The notes under the pieces: model-generated
Databases searched by the model: none
Seen by the model: only the letters and a program-made list of their open reading frames with translations
What the model was told of the DNA's origin: nothing
Shown here: positions 1 through 8,669 of the stretch, in pieces
How positions within the stretch are numbered: position 1 is the stretch's first letter
How the letters are laid out: each line of letters begins with the position of its first letter
Position numbers and translations under genes: made by a program
Origin: Thermoleophilales bacterium
Lineage (GTDB): Bacteria; Actinomycetota; Thermoleophilia; Solirubrobacterales; 70-9
Assembly: GCA_020636895.1 (NCBI GenBank)
Contig: JACJWZ010000001.1
Span: 248,001-312,000, forward strand
DNA: 64,000 bases
Direction: 5' to 3'

Positions 1-263
1 GTCGAGCGCGCCCGCAGGTCGTCGAGCGTCGATCGCAGCGTGTCCTGCTCGGTCGAGGGGAACAGCTCCTGCAGATCGCGGAGGATCGTCGTCTGCACGT
101 CGGAGCTCTGCAGAAGCTGCCCGGTGATGAACAGGAGCAGGAGCGCGAAGGGGAACACCGACAGCATCAGGTTGTAGGCGACCATCGCCGCCATGCCGGT
201 GACGTTCTCCTCGTATGCGCGGCGCCAGAAGGCGCCCACCCCACGACGGAGGGCGGCGGTCAC
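1..263 (-). CDS. YihY/BrkB family inner-membrane protein, N-terminal part only
   Basis: The first 87 residues of a membrane protein whose remainder lies outside the window. The start is a GTG at 263 that overlaps the TGA of the upstream gene (GTGA), so the two are translationally coupled. The visible part has the family's opening: a short basic amphipathic stretch, then a GMAAMVAYNLMLSVFPFALL helix, which is typical of YihY/BrkB (formerly mis-called ribonuclease BN). These are multi-pass inner-membrane proteins of unclear function. Recognition rests on this first transmembrane segment and the polar loop after it. Confidence 0.8.
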   Translation of the reverse strand, partial: MTAALRRGVGAFWRRAYEENVTGMAAMVAYNLMLSVFPFALLLLFITGQLLQSSDVQTTILRDLQELFPSTEQDTLRSTLDDLRARS

Positions 264-571
264 CGTCGCTCGACGGCGTCCCGCAGGGCGGCGGCGGCCC
301 GTCCGGCCAGCCGCAGCCCCAGCGTTGCGGCCTCACCGGCTACCGCGATGCCGCCCTTGGCGAGGGCCTCCAGGTCGATCGGCTGCTCGGGCGTCGCCTC
401 GTGGGCGTCGGTGGAGGCTTCCTTCTCGGCGGCCTCCGCGGGCTCCTCGCGCTGCTTCGGCGGCTCGGTGCTCCGGCGCGGACTGCGCACCGCTGGGCGC
501 GAGTTCGGGAGGTTGCCGAGAATGCCGGCCTGCGGGGAGCTCTTCGCGCTTTCGGGGCGTTCGTCGCTCAT
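260..571 (-). CDS. Small hypothetical protein coupled to YihY
   Basis: A 103-residue protein with a polar, Pro/Glu/Arg-rich first two thirds and an Ala/Gly/Leu-rich C-terminal helix of about 35 residues (IDLEALAKGGIAVAGEAATL and onward). The C-terminal part could lie on a membrane or form a helical hairpin, but it is not a convincing transmembrane segment. Its stop overlaps the GTG of the YihY gene, so the two form an operon. I do not recognise the family; function is unknown. Confidence 0.6.
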   Translation of the reverse strand: MSDERPESAKSSPQAGILGNLPNSRPAVRSPRRSTEPPKQREEPAEAAEKEASTDAHEATPEQPIDLEALAKGGIAVAGEAATLGLRLAGRAAAALRDAVERR

Positions 572-965
572 CCGGGACCTATTTCAGCGGTTTCGGCGGA
601 CGCGGGCGCCGCGGTCGGCGGGGGAGCCCAACGTGAGTGACGAAACGCACACTCTTCCTTGCGCATGATCGGGCCCGTAACCGGGTACGGGAGGCGGTGT
701 ATCGAGCCGGGCATGCGAGAGGGAACGGACCTCTGCCGAACCCTTGACTTCAGAAAGTATAGCGACTACAATGGCGTTCCGCGGAACTTTCACCTGCGCC
801 GGGTGATTTGAGCCTTACGAACGTGATCCGGGGGAACCGCATGGGTTCCACCACAAACTGCAGACGGCTCATGGACCCCCAGCCGCCGCCCGATATGAGC
901 CAGCGGGCCCGACGCGGCAGTGAGCACGAAGACATACGGAACAGAACGGAGCACTAGGACCAAGG
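572..965. other. Divergent intergenic region upstream of rpoD
   Basis: This stretch of about 390 bp separates the leftward YihY operon from rpoD. It holds one strong rightward promoter (744-772), a perfect hairpin with 6-bp arms at 674-691 (CCCGTA/TACGGG), and then an rpoD leader of roughly 185 nt. Short open frames here have no ribosome-binding site or recognisable product, and I treat them as chance. Confidence 0.6.
744..772 (+). promoter_or_regulatory. Sigma-70-type promoter of rpoD
   Basis: TTGACT at 744-749 and TACAAT at 767-772 are separated by exactly 17 bp. This is close to the housekeeping consensus and is AT-rich against the GC-rich surroundings. Transcription would start near 779 and leave a leader of about 185 nt before the rpoD ATG. 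The housekeeping factor would therefore transcribe its own gene. Confidence 0.8.
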
Positions 966-2063
<1,098 letters not shown>

Positions 2064-2172
2064 CCCTCGCAAGGGCGACCACGCAGCCCCCGCCGCCCTG
2101 GCGCGGGGAAGACGAGAAGTGAAGCGGGCTCGAGCCAGGCGCCGAGCACCGCGAGAGAGGACCAACGAAGAG

Positions 2173-2517
2173 ATGAGCACCGCCACGAAGACCAAGCCCG
2201 AGGTGAAGGAGTTCACCTGTGCCCGCTGTGAGGTCACGAGCCGCTGGACCGAGGGGCTCGGCGCCGCGACGCCGCCCAACTGGGTCAAGGAGAACGGCCT
2301 CTACTACTGCCTCGTCTGCCGCCGTGAGCGCGCGATCGACGAGGCGATCGCCAAGGCCGGCGATGTCAGCACCGCCGACCGCGCGAAGCTGCGCTCGGCC
2401 GCCGTCGTCGACTTCGAGATCGCCCGCGATCCGGATCGGACCGAGGGCGAGATCGCCAAGGCCGCCCGCGCCTCGATCGGCGCGGTGCGCAAGGCGCGCA
2501 AGCGCCGCCCCAGCTAG
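2173..2517 (+). CDS. Small zinc-ribbon/HTH-like hypothetical protein
   Basis: A 114-residue protein downstream of rpoD. Residues around 13-50 contain two CxxC pairs (FTCARCEV and YYCLVCRRE), a plausible four-cysteine zinc ribbon. The basic C-terminal part (TEGEIAKAARASIGAVRKARKR) has the look of a helix-turn-helix of the 'initiate-next' type, so nucleic-acid binding is plausible. An upstream in-frame ATG at 2119 exists, but the GAGAGAGGA at about 2152-2160 favours the ATG at 2173. I do not recognise a named family. It probably shares the rpoD transcript and ends at the terminator at 2544-2569. Confidence 0.7.
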   Translation: MSTATKTKPEVKEFTCARCEVTSRWTEGLGAATPPNWVKENGLYYCLVCRRERAIDEAIAKAGDVSTADRAKLRSAAVVDFEIARDPDRTEGEIAKAARASIGAVRKARKRRPS

Positions 2518-2543
2518 AGCGGGCGAAGCACCGCGGAGTTGAC

Positions 2544-2569
2544 CGAAGGGCCCTTCCGAGGGCCCTTCG
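2544..2569 (+). terminator. Hairpin terminator after the rpoD transcript
   Basis: Perfect 10-bp arms (CGAAGGGCCC / GGGCCCTTCG) around a 6-nt loop, followed by TCGTTCT rather than a clean T-tract. It lies 26 bp after the zinc-ribbon gene and before the next promoter region. Confidence 0.75.
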
Positions 2570-2666
2570 TCGTTCTCCGGGCTTCGGCGTTGCAGGTGGC
2601 GGGGTTCGGGGATAGAGTGCGGCGGGACGGTCGAGCGAGGCGGCCGCGGATCAACAGGAGGCGGAG

Positions 2667-4682
2667 ATGTCGGCACGGAGCATCAGGCGGTCCCATGAGC
2701 GACGGGGGCGCCGGATCGCGCGCCGGGCCGGGTTGACGGCTGGAGCGGCCGCAGCGACGGCCGCGATCGTCGCTCCGGGGGCGCAGGCGGCGAACTTCCC
2801 CGTCAGCAACCTCGGCAACGCGGGTGCCGGCAGCCTCCGCAACCAGATCGCTGCCGCCAACGCAAGCGCGGGCGCGGACACGATCACCTTCACTGGCGCC
2901 GCGACCTCGGGCGAGATCGTCCTCACCACCACCGAGATCGCCATCACCGACGATCTCACGATCACCGGTCCCGGCGCCGGGCAGTTGGCGATCAGCGGCG
3001 ACGCGGACAACGACAACGTCCGCGACTTCGCCACCGGCCCCGGCACCCTCGGAGACAACCGCATCTTCAACATCACCGACCCGACCTCCCCGGGCTCCCC
3101 GGCCCAGCAGGTCACGATCTCCGGCCTCACCCTGCGGGAGGGTGTGGCCGACTCGTGGTCCGGCTCGCTGCAGTCGGAGCAGGGCGGGGCGATCTACGCG
3201 ACCGACACCGCGCTCACTCTCACCAACGACACCTTCACCGACAACGTGGCTACGGGCGGCGGCGGTGCCGTCTTCGTCAGGGAGTTGAGCAGCGCTGGAC
3301 GCCTCTCCGCCACGGGATCGACGTTCACCAACAACCGGGCCCGCACGTCAGGCGGCGCAATCTTCGTCAGGCCCAACAAGTACGACCCGGACGAGAACTT
3401 GGCCGGCACGACGATCTCGTCCAGCTCGATCACCGGTAACCGCGCGGGTGGTTCCGACTTCGGCGGGTTGCTCACCACCACCGGTACGGGTGGAGCACTC
3501 AGCACCAAGTACGAGGTCGAGGTCTCCGACACCACCATCAGCGGAAACACCGCCGTCGACGGCGCCGGTGGCGCGGGCTACATGGTCGGCTACGGGACGA
3601 TCCAGCGGTCGGTCATCGCCGACAACACGGCTGGTCAGGTCGGCGGCGGCTTGATCACAGGCGGCATCGCCATGGTCAACTCGACGGTGTCCGGGAACAC
3701 CGCCGAGGACATCGCCGGAGGCCTCTTGGTCACGCCCAGCTTCAGCAAGTACGGCGGTGGGGTGGCCCGGCTCGACGACTCGACGGTGTCCGGGAACTCG
3801 GTCACGGGCGTCGGCGCATACAGCGGCTACGGCGGCGGCATCGCCGTCTACGCGCTCGGCGACGCTTACACGTTGATAACGCGCAACTCAACGATCGCCT
3901 CGAACACGGCGCCCAAGAAGGGGGGTGGGATCCTGGCGATCAGCGTCGATCCGGATTCGACTGCGACCAACATCCTCCTGAAGAGCACGATCGTCGCCGA
4001 CAACACGGGGGTCGGTGGTCCTGACGACCTGACCAGCGTGACGGCCAACATGGGAACGCCAGTCAGCTCCACGAACGGGTTCGCCGCGGGCTTCTCGCTG
4101 ATCGAGGCGCCGGGCACCGTCGCTCTCGGGGGTGATCCGGCCGGCTCCAACATCATCGGCATCGATCCGAAGTTGAGTCCGTTGGCATCGAATGGCGGCC
4201 CGACCCAGACGCAGGCGATCGCCGCGACCAGCCCGGCGGTGGACTCCGCGCAGGCGAACGGGTTCAGCACCGACCAGACCGGTCAACCCCGCACCGTCGA
4301 CGCGGTGGCGACGAACGCGCCGCTCAGCGACGGCACCGACATCGGCGCCTTCGAGCTCCAGGACACGCAGGCCACCGGCGGCGATCCGACCACCGACTTC
4401 AGCAAGACGCCGCCGAAGAAGGTGAAGCTGAAGGGCAAGAAGAAGTCCGCGAAGGTGAAGCTCAAGTTCAGCGGCACCGTCAACTCCGGGGCGCCCGGTC
4501 CCCTGAGCTTCGAGTGCAAGGTGGACAAGGGTGAGTTCACGAAGTGCTCCTCGCCGTTGAAGCTGAAGCTCACCAAGGGCAAGCACACCGTCGAGGTGCG
4601 GGCCGTGGATTCCAGCGGCCGCGTCGACAGCTCGCCGGCGAAGGCGAAGATCAAGGTCAAGAAGGCCAAGAAGAAGAAGTAG
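2667..4682 (+). CDS. Secreted right-handed beta-helix (choice-of-anchor Q-type) protein
   Basis: A 671-residue exported protein with a twin-arginine-rich basic N-terminus (RRGRRIARRAG), an Ala-rich hydrophobic stretch and an AQA cleavage-like site near residue 41. The body consists of imperfect repeats with GNTA, GGGI and 'STVSGN/STIASN' rungs characteristic of parallel beta-helix, polymorphic outer-membrane-protein-like repeats. It ends in a 'DIGAFELQ' choice-of-anchor motif at about residue 562. A Ser/Lys-rich Ig-like domain with a Cys pair follows (FECKVDKGEFTKC), and the tail is extremely basic (KKAKKKK). Such proteins are usually cell-surface; the Lys-rich tail may hold it on anionic wall polymers (inference). 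GGAGG at about 2655 supports the start. Confidence 0.85.
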   Translation: MSARSIRRSHERRGRRIARRAGLTAGAAAATAAIVAPGAQAANFPVSNLGNAGAGSLRNQIAAANASAGADTITFTGAATSGEIVLTTTEIAITDDLTITGPGAGQLAISGDADNDNVRDFATGPGTLGDNRIFNITDPTSPGSPAQQVTISGLTLREGVADSWSGSLQSEQGGAIYATDTALTLTNDTFTDNVATGGGGAVFVRELSSAGRLSATGSTFTNNRARTSGGAIFVRPNKYDPDENLAGTTISSSSITGNRAGGSDFGGLLTTTGTGGALSTKYEVEVSDTTISGNTAVDGAGGAGYMVGYGTIQRSVIADNTAGQVGGGLITGGIAMVNSTVSGNTAEDIAGGLLVTPSFSKYGGGVARLDDSTVSGNSVTGVGAYSGYGGGIAVYALGDAYTLITRNSTIASNTAPKKGGGILAISVDPDSTATNILLKSTIVADNTGVGGPDDLTSVTANMGTPVSSTNGFAAGFSLIEAPGTVALGGDPAGSNIIGIDPKLSPLASNGGPTQTQAIAATSPAVDSAQANGFSTDQTGQPRTVDAVATNAPLSDGTDIGAFELQDTQATGGDPTTDFSKTPPKKVKLKGKKKSAKVKLKFSGTVNSGAPGPLSFECKVDKGEFTKCSSPLKLKLTKGKHTVEVRAVDSSGRVDSSPAKAKIKVKKAKKKK

Positions 4683-4739
4683 CGCCGGGCGGCGACGGCC
4701 GCTCCTCAAGGCATGCGGGTCACCGCCGATAGGGGGGCG

Positions 4740-6209
4740 ATGGCTTTCGACGTCGACGCAGCGCTGCGCTACACCGTGGGCAACGACGGATCCGACCTGC
4801 ATCTGAAGGTCGGATCGCCTCCGATGGTGCGGGTCCACGGCATCCTGAACCCGATTCCGGGCGCGGCGGAGTTGCAGCCCGAGGACACGCAGGCCGCGCT
4901 GATGACGATCATGGCCGGCAGCCACGTAGACGACGAGTTCGAATCCGACGGCGAGGCCGACCTCTCCTACTCGATCGCCGACGTCTCCCGTTTCCGCGTC
5001 AACGCCTTCCGCCAGCGCGGATCGGTCTCGATCGTCTGCCGCGTCATCCCCTACCAGGTGCGGACCATCGAGGACCTTGGTCTGCCGCCCGTGATCCGCG
5101 CTCTCGCGGAGGAGCGTCGCGGGATCATCCTCCTCACCGGCACGACGGGCTCCGGCAAGTCGACGACGCTGGCGGCGATGATCGACCACATCAACTCGAC
5201 GCGCCCCGAGCACGTGATCACGCTCGAGGATCCGATCGAGTACCTGCACAAGGACAAGCGGGCGATCATCAACCAGCGCGAGGTCGGCTCCGACACGGTC
5301 AGCTTCGGTCGCGCGATGCGGCGGGTCCTGCGCCAGGACCCCGACGTGATCCTGATCGGCGAGATGCGCGACGAGGAGACCGTCCGGACGGCGCTGAGCG
5401 CCGCCGAGACCGGGCACCTCGTGCTCTCGACGCTGCACACCCTCGACGCCACCGAGACGATCAACCGGATCATCGACTTCTTCCCGCCGCATCTGCAGCA
5501 GCAGGCGCGGGTCATGCTCGCCTCGACGCTCAAGGGAGCCGTCTCCCAGCGGCTCGTCCCGACGGTCGACGGCAACGGGCGGGTCGCGGCGAGCGAGATC
5601 CTCGTCGTCACCGGGCGCGTCGAGGACCTGATCCTGAGCCCGACCGAGACCGGCAAGATCAGCCAGGTCATCGCCGAGGGCGAGTACTACGGGATGCAGA
5701 CCTTCGATCAGTCGCTGCTCAAGCACGTCCAGGCGGGGACCGTCTCCGAGGAGACGGCGATGGACTACGCCTCGAGCCCCCACGACTTCAAGCTGATGTT
5801 GCAGTCCGCGGGCGTGCGGGCGAGCGACATCGCGAATCTCAACGGCGGCGGTGACGACGACGGTGGCGGCGCTGGGCCCGGCGCGCCCACCCAGCCCGCT
5901 CCGCAGGCTCACCCCGCGCCTCAGCCGATGCCCGCCGCGCCGGCGGCTGGGCCCGCCCCGGCCGTTCGGCCCGCGCCGGTGGCCGAGCCCGTGCCCAACA
6001 CGCAGACTGCGCCCGTAGCTCAGCCCGCGCCCGTAGCTCAGCCCGCGCCGGCTGCTCAGCCCGCGCCCGCTGCTCAGGTCGCGCCGGCGCCCCAGGTGAG
6101 CCCCACGGCCGCAGGGTCGCCCGCGCCGCAGCTTCACGCCGCTCCCGCTGCCCCGCAGCCTCAGGAGCCCGCTCGGGCCGGCTCGGTGGCGCCCCCGGCC
6201 GCGAGCTGA
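4740..6209 (+). CDS. pilT: Type IV pilus retraction ATPase PilT
   Basis: A hexameric secretion-superfamily ATPase that powers pilus retraction. It shows the N-terminal PilT domain (SDLHLKVGSPPMVRVHG), Walker A (GTTGSGKSTT), Asp box, Walker B (DPDVILIGEMRD), the His box (GHLVLSTLHTLDA) and the AIRNLIRE-equivalent region near residue 335. After the canonical ~370 residues comes a Pro/Ala/Gln-rich tail of about 120 residues with tandem repeats, which ordinary PilT lacks. The ATG at 4740, preceded by GGGGGG, is preferred over an in-frame ATG at 4713. No other pilus gene is nearby. Confidence 0.93.
   Translation: MAFDVDAALRYTVGNDGSDLHLKVGSPPMVRVHGILNPIPGAAELQPEDTQAALMTIMAGSHVDDEFESDGEADLSYSIADVSRFRVNAFRQRGSVSIVCRVIPYQVRTIEDLGLPPVIRALAEERRGIILLTGTTGSGKSTTLAAMIDHINSTRPEHVITLEDPIEYLHKDKRAIINQREVGSDTVSFGRAMRRVLRQDPDVILIGEMRDEETVRTALSAAETGHLVLSTLHTLDATETINRIIDFFPPHLQQQARVMLASTLKGAVSQRLVPTVDGNGRVAASEILVVTGRVEDLILSPTETGKISQVIAEGEYYGMQTFDQSLLKHVQAGTVSEETAMDYASSPHDFKLMLQSAGVRASDIANLNGGGDDDGGGAGPGAPTQPAPQAHPAPQPMPAAPAAGPAPAVRPAPVAEPVPNTQTAPVAQPAPVAQPAPAAQPAPAAQVAPAPQVSPTAAGSPAPQLHAAPAAPQPQEPARAGSVAPPAAS
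6009..6080 (+). repeat. Four 18-bp in-frame tandem repeats in the pilT tail
   Basis: Units of the type GCGCCCGTAGCTCAGCCC encode APVAQP/APAAQP hexapeptides. The first two copies are identical at DNA level and the next two differ by a few bases, which suggests recent slippage expansion of the tail linker. Confidence 0.75.
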
Positions 6210-6315
6210 GGAAGCCCGCATCGCCGCGGATCAGGTTTCCGCGCCCCTTCCTCGTGAGTCCCGGGTGGCCGAGAGGACCAAGCAGCGAGGTCAGACGGCC
6301 CTCAAGCCTCACTTC

Positions 6316-6327
6316 ACTTCCTGAAGT
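6316..6327. promoter_or_regulatory. Palindrome upstream of the HxlR gene, candidate operator
   Basis: ACTTC-CT-GAAGT is a perfect 5-bp inverted repeat 50 bp before the HxlR regulator, in a locally AT-rich patch that also looks promoter-like. HxlR-family proteins bind short palindromes near their own genes, so an autoregulatory site is a reasonable guess. Confidence 0.4.
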
Positions 6328-6377
6328 ATTGCTATCCTCGGCTTGAACGGTGCCGATCTGGCGGCGCCGCCGAGACG

Positions 6378-6731
6378 ATGGACAGCTCCTCCGACAACGA
6401 CTGCCCCGTCTGCGCTTGCGCGGAGATCATCTCCGGCAAGTGGACGCTCCTGGTGATCCGAGACCTCGCTGACGGCAACCGCCGGTTCTGCGAGCTCGAG
6501 CGGTCGCTGGACGGGATCAGCCCGCGCACGCTCTCGCTGCGCCTCCGAGCGCTGGAGGACTGCGGAGTCGTCGAGCGCCACACCTACCCCGAGGTTCCGC
6601 CGCGCGTCGAGTACGGCTTGACCGAGAAGGGCCGGGCCCTCTCGCCGCTGATCGAGGACATGCGCGACTACGGCCGCGAATGGCTCGGCGTCGACGAGCA
6701 GCCGACGGGCTCAGACCCGGTCGCCGCCTGA
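6378..6731 (+). CDS. HxlR-family winged-helix transcriptional regulator
   Basis: A 117-residue DNA-binding regulator. The family hallmarks are clear: an N-terminal Cys (CPVCACAEIISGKWTLLVIRD), the recognition region with ISPRTLSLRLRALEDCGVV, and the wing ending VEYGLTEKGRALSPLIEDM. Three N-terminal cysteines (CPVCAC) could allow redox or electrophile sensing, as in several HxlR/YodB-type proteins. No obvious target gene lies beside it. The palindrome at 6316-6327 is a candidate autoregulatory site. Confidence 0.92.
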   Translation: MDSSSDNDCPVCACAEIISGKWTLLVIRDLADGNRRFCELERSLDGISPRTLSLRLRALEDCGVVERHTYPEVPPRVEYGLTEKGRALSPLIEDMRDYGREWLGVDEQPTGSDPVAA

Positions 6732-6765
6732 GCTGAGCGGCAGATCCTTCGGACGGAGGGCCGCT

Positions 6766-6785
6766 CCTGCAAGGAATCTTGCAGG
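6766..6785. other. Perfect hairpin at the end of the HxlR transcript
   Basis: CCTGCAAG-GAAT-CTTGCAGG forms a perfect 8-bp stem and is followed directly by a second short stem (GGCAGG/CCTGCC). It could terminate the HxlR transcript or structure the 5' end of the next gene, whose alternative TTG start (6779) lies inside it. Confidence 0.5.
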
Positions 6786-6820
6786 CAGGATCGTGCCTGC
6801 CACGGGCGAAGACCGCCTGC

Positions 6821-8599
6821 GTGCGCGACCTTCACCTCAGACACACACTGACCACGCTGTCCCGCGACGCGGCCGAGACCCTCACCGGGCTCGTCGAGGG
6901 AGGGCAGGAGATCCAGTACGAGATCGGCGAGCCCGGCGAGGGCTTCGCGTTCTGCCAGTACCAGCCGCTCACGGCCCGCTACGTGCGCGACAACGCCGCC
7001 GACCTGCGCGAGCTTCCGACCTTCGCCGAGGCGGTCGAGACGATGCGCCGCTCCGACATCGCCGGGCCGTACCTGGAGGAGGCCGGGATAGCGCCCCCGA
7101 CCGATCCGGTCGAGCGCTCGACGCTCGCCGTCACCTATTTCCTCGCCCGTCTCTGGGACGGTTGCGCGACCTTCGAGATCGACGACGACCGGTTCGCCGC
7201 CGCCGTCGCCGAGATCGAGGACTGCGCCGAGCCCGACGAGGGCGAGGTCGAGGCGATCGTGCCGCTCATGGGCTTCCAGATGTCGGCCACGCGCCTGGAC
7301 CTCAACGGCGCTTCGATCGTGCGCGCCGATGCCGTCGACGTACCCGCCGAGGCCGCGCGCGGCGAGCGCCCCAGCGGCGCCGCGTGGGAGCCGACCTTCT
7401 TGATCAGCGCCCGAGTCTCCCTCGATCCCGACGGCGGGCTCGGTGGAGCCGGCGAGCGCGTCGCCCGCACGTTCGAGCGCGTCGTGACGACGCTCCGCCT
7501 CTACAAGGCCGGCGGGGTCGGCCTCGCGCCCCATGGCTGGGTTCGCGTATCCGGCGATCGCTGGCGGCGCATCGCCACCGGCGCCGGGCGCCCGCGCGCG
7601 GGTGGCTACCGGCTGCTCGAGGGCGACGCCGAGGCGCTCGCGGACCTCTCGCGGACGATCAACGTGCACCAGCAGCGGGTCAAGCGCCTGCGCAGGGCGC
7701 TGCTGCGGTTCGAGGCCGGGCTCGACCGCCGAGGCGCGATCGACGCTCTCAACGACCACCTTCTCGCCCTCCGCTTCCTGCTCGAGGGCGAGGGTCCGGC
7801 CGGCGTTGGCCTGCCGATGCGCGTCGCCGCCCTCTCGGGTGCCTCTGACCGGTCAGAGGCCAAGGAGACCATCGAACGTGCGATCTCGCTCGAGCGCGAG
7901 ATCTGGAGCGGCGAGCCCGCCCAGGTTCCCGGCGCCCCCGGTCCGTCCGACATCGCCGCTCGCGTCGAGGATCTGCTGCGGGCGATCCTCCGCCGTGGCG
8001 TCACCGGTGAGCTCGGCAACGACTTCCGCGCAGCCGCCGACGAGGCGCTCCTCGCCGAGGGTCTCGCATTCGGCGAGGGCTCGGCATCGGAGCTCGGCGG
8101 CGACACCGAGTGGAACCTCGAGCCCGAGCCCGCCCCGGAGCCCGTCGTCACCGATCCGCCGACGCTGGAGCAGATCGTCACGGCCGATCTCAGCGACTCC
8201 GAAACCGCCACCGACGAGCCGGAGGACTTCGACATCCCCGACGCCGAGCGCATCGTCGTCAGCCGCGCGCCCGCGAGGTCGCCCGAGAAGGCCATCCGCG
8301 AGGCGATCGCGGAGGAGGAGACGGTGCCCTTCTCGTTCGTCGAGGACGACGGAACCGTGGTCGAGGCCCCCGCCGAGCTCGAACCCATCGAGGCCGAGGC
8401 GGAGGAACCCGCCGGATGGCTCGACGAGGTGGACGGAGGGGAGACCATGAACTTCCCGGCGCGTTCCAAGCACCTCGACGACCTGGCCAAGCCACCGCTC
8501 GACCGCGACGAGGTCAAGGCCCGAGTCAAGTACCTCTTCCCGCGGACCGAGACGAACTGGAACGTCGGCTCGCGGTCGCCGCGTCGCGCGGCCGGCTAG
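6821..8599 (+). CDS. Uncharacterised protein with a degenerate Apea/HEPN-like region
   Basis: About 592 residues, unlike any named family I know. The middle part (about 295-380: RFEAGLDRRGAIDALNDHLL, then ALRFLLEGEG, and later SLEREIWSGE) follows the helical pattern of Apea-like HEPN domains. The usual catalytic R-x4-6-H motif is replaced by REIWSG, so RNase activity is unlikely. A very acidic region (about 415-540) follows, and then a conserved-looking basic C-terminus (KARVKYLFPRTETNWNVGSR). The start is uncertain: GTG 6821, or TTG 6779 which lies inside a hairpin. It stands alone between HxlR and the ArsA pair. Confidence 0.55.
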   Translation: MRDLHLRHTLTTLSRDAAETLTGLVEGGQEIQYEIGEPGEGFAFCQYQPLTARYVRDNAADLRELPTFAEAVETMRRSDIAGPYLEEAGIAPPTDPVERSTLAVTYFLARLWDGCATFEIDDDRFAAAVAEIEDCAEPDEGEVEAIVPLMGFQMSATRLDLNGASIVRADAVDVPAEAARGERPSGAAWEPTFLISARVSLDPDGGLGGAGERVARTFERVVTTLRLYKAGGVGLAPHGWVRVSGDRWRRIATGAGRPRAGGYRLLEGDAEALADLSRTINVHQQRVKRLRRALLRFEAGLDRRGAIDALNDHLLALRFLLEGEGPAGVGLPMRVAALSGASDRSEAKETIERAISLEREIWSGEPAQVPGAPGPSDIAARVEDLLRAILRRGVTGELGNDFRAAADEALLAEGLAFGEGSASELGGDTEWNLEPEPAPEPVVTDPPTLEQIVTADLSDSETATDEPEDFDIPDAERIVVSRAPARSPEKAIREAIAEEETVPFSFVEDDGTVVEAPAELEPIEAEAEEPAGWLDEVDGGETMNFPARSKHLDDLAKPPLDRDEVKARVKYLFPRTETNWNVGSRSPRRAAG

Positions 8600-8642
8600 C
8601 CCGCCTGGAGCCATCGGCGGGGTCCGCCCCGCGCACAGCCCT

Positions 8643-8663
8643 GGAGGGGGTCTGATCCCCTCC
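8643..8663. terminator. Bidirectional terminator between convergent genes
   Basis: GGAGGGG and CCCCTCC form a perfect 7-bp stem with a 7-nt loop between the convergent 8599 and 8670 gene ends. A second stem (GCGGGG/CCCCGC) lies just upstream. There is no T-tract. Confidence 0.6.
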
Positions 8664-8669
8664 GGCCGC

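Noticed and set aside
584..935. Two short minus-strand frames in the rpoD upstream region
   Set aside because: No ribosome-binding sites, overlap the rpoD promoter, and the translations show no recognisable features.
3888..6221. Very long antisense open frame across pilT and the beta-helix gene
   Set aside because: Arg/Gly/Asp/Leu-rich translation typical of the opposite strand of high-GC genes; the plus-strand genes have clear domains.
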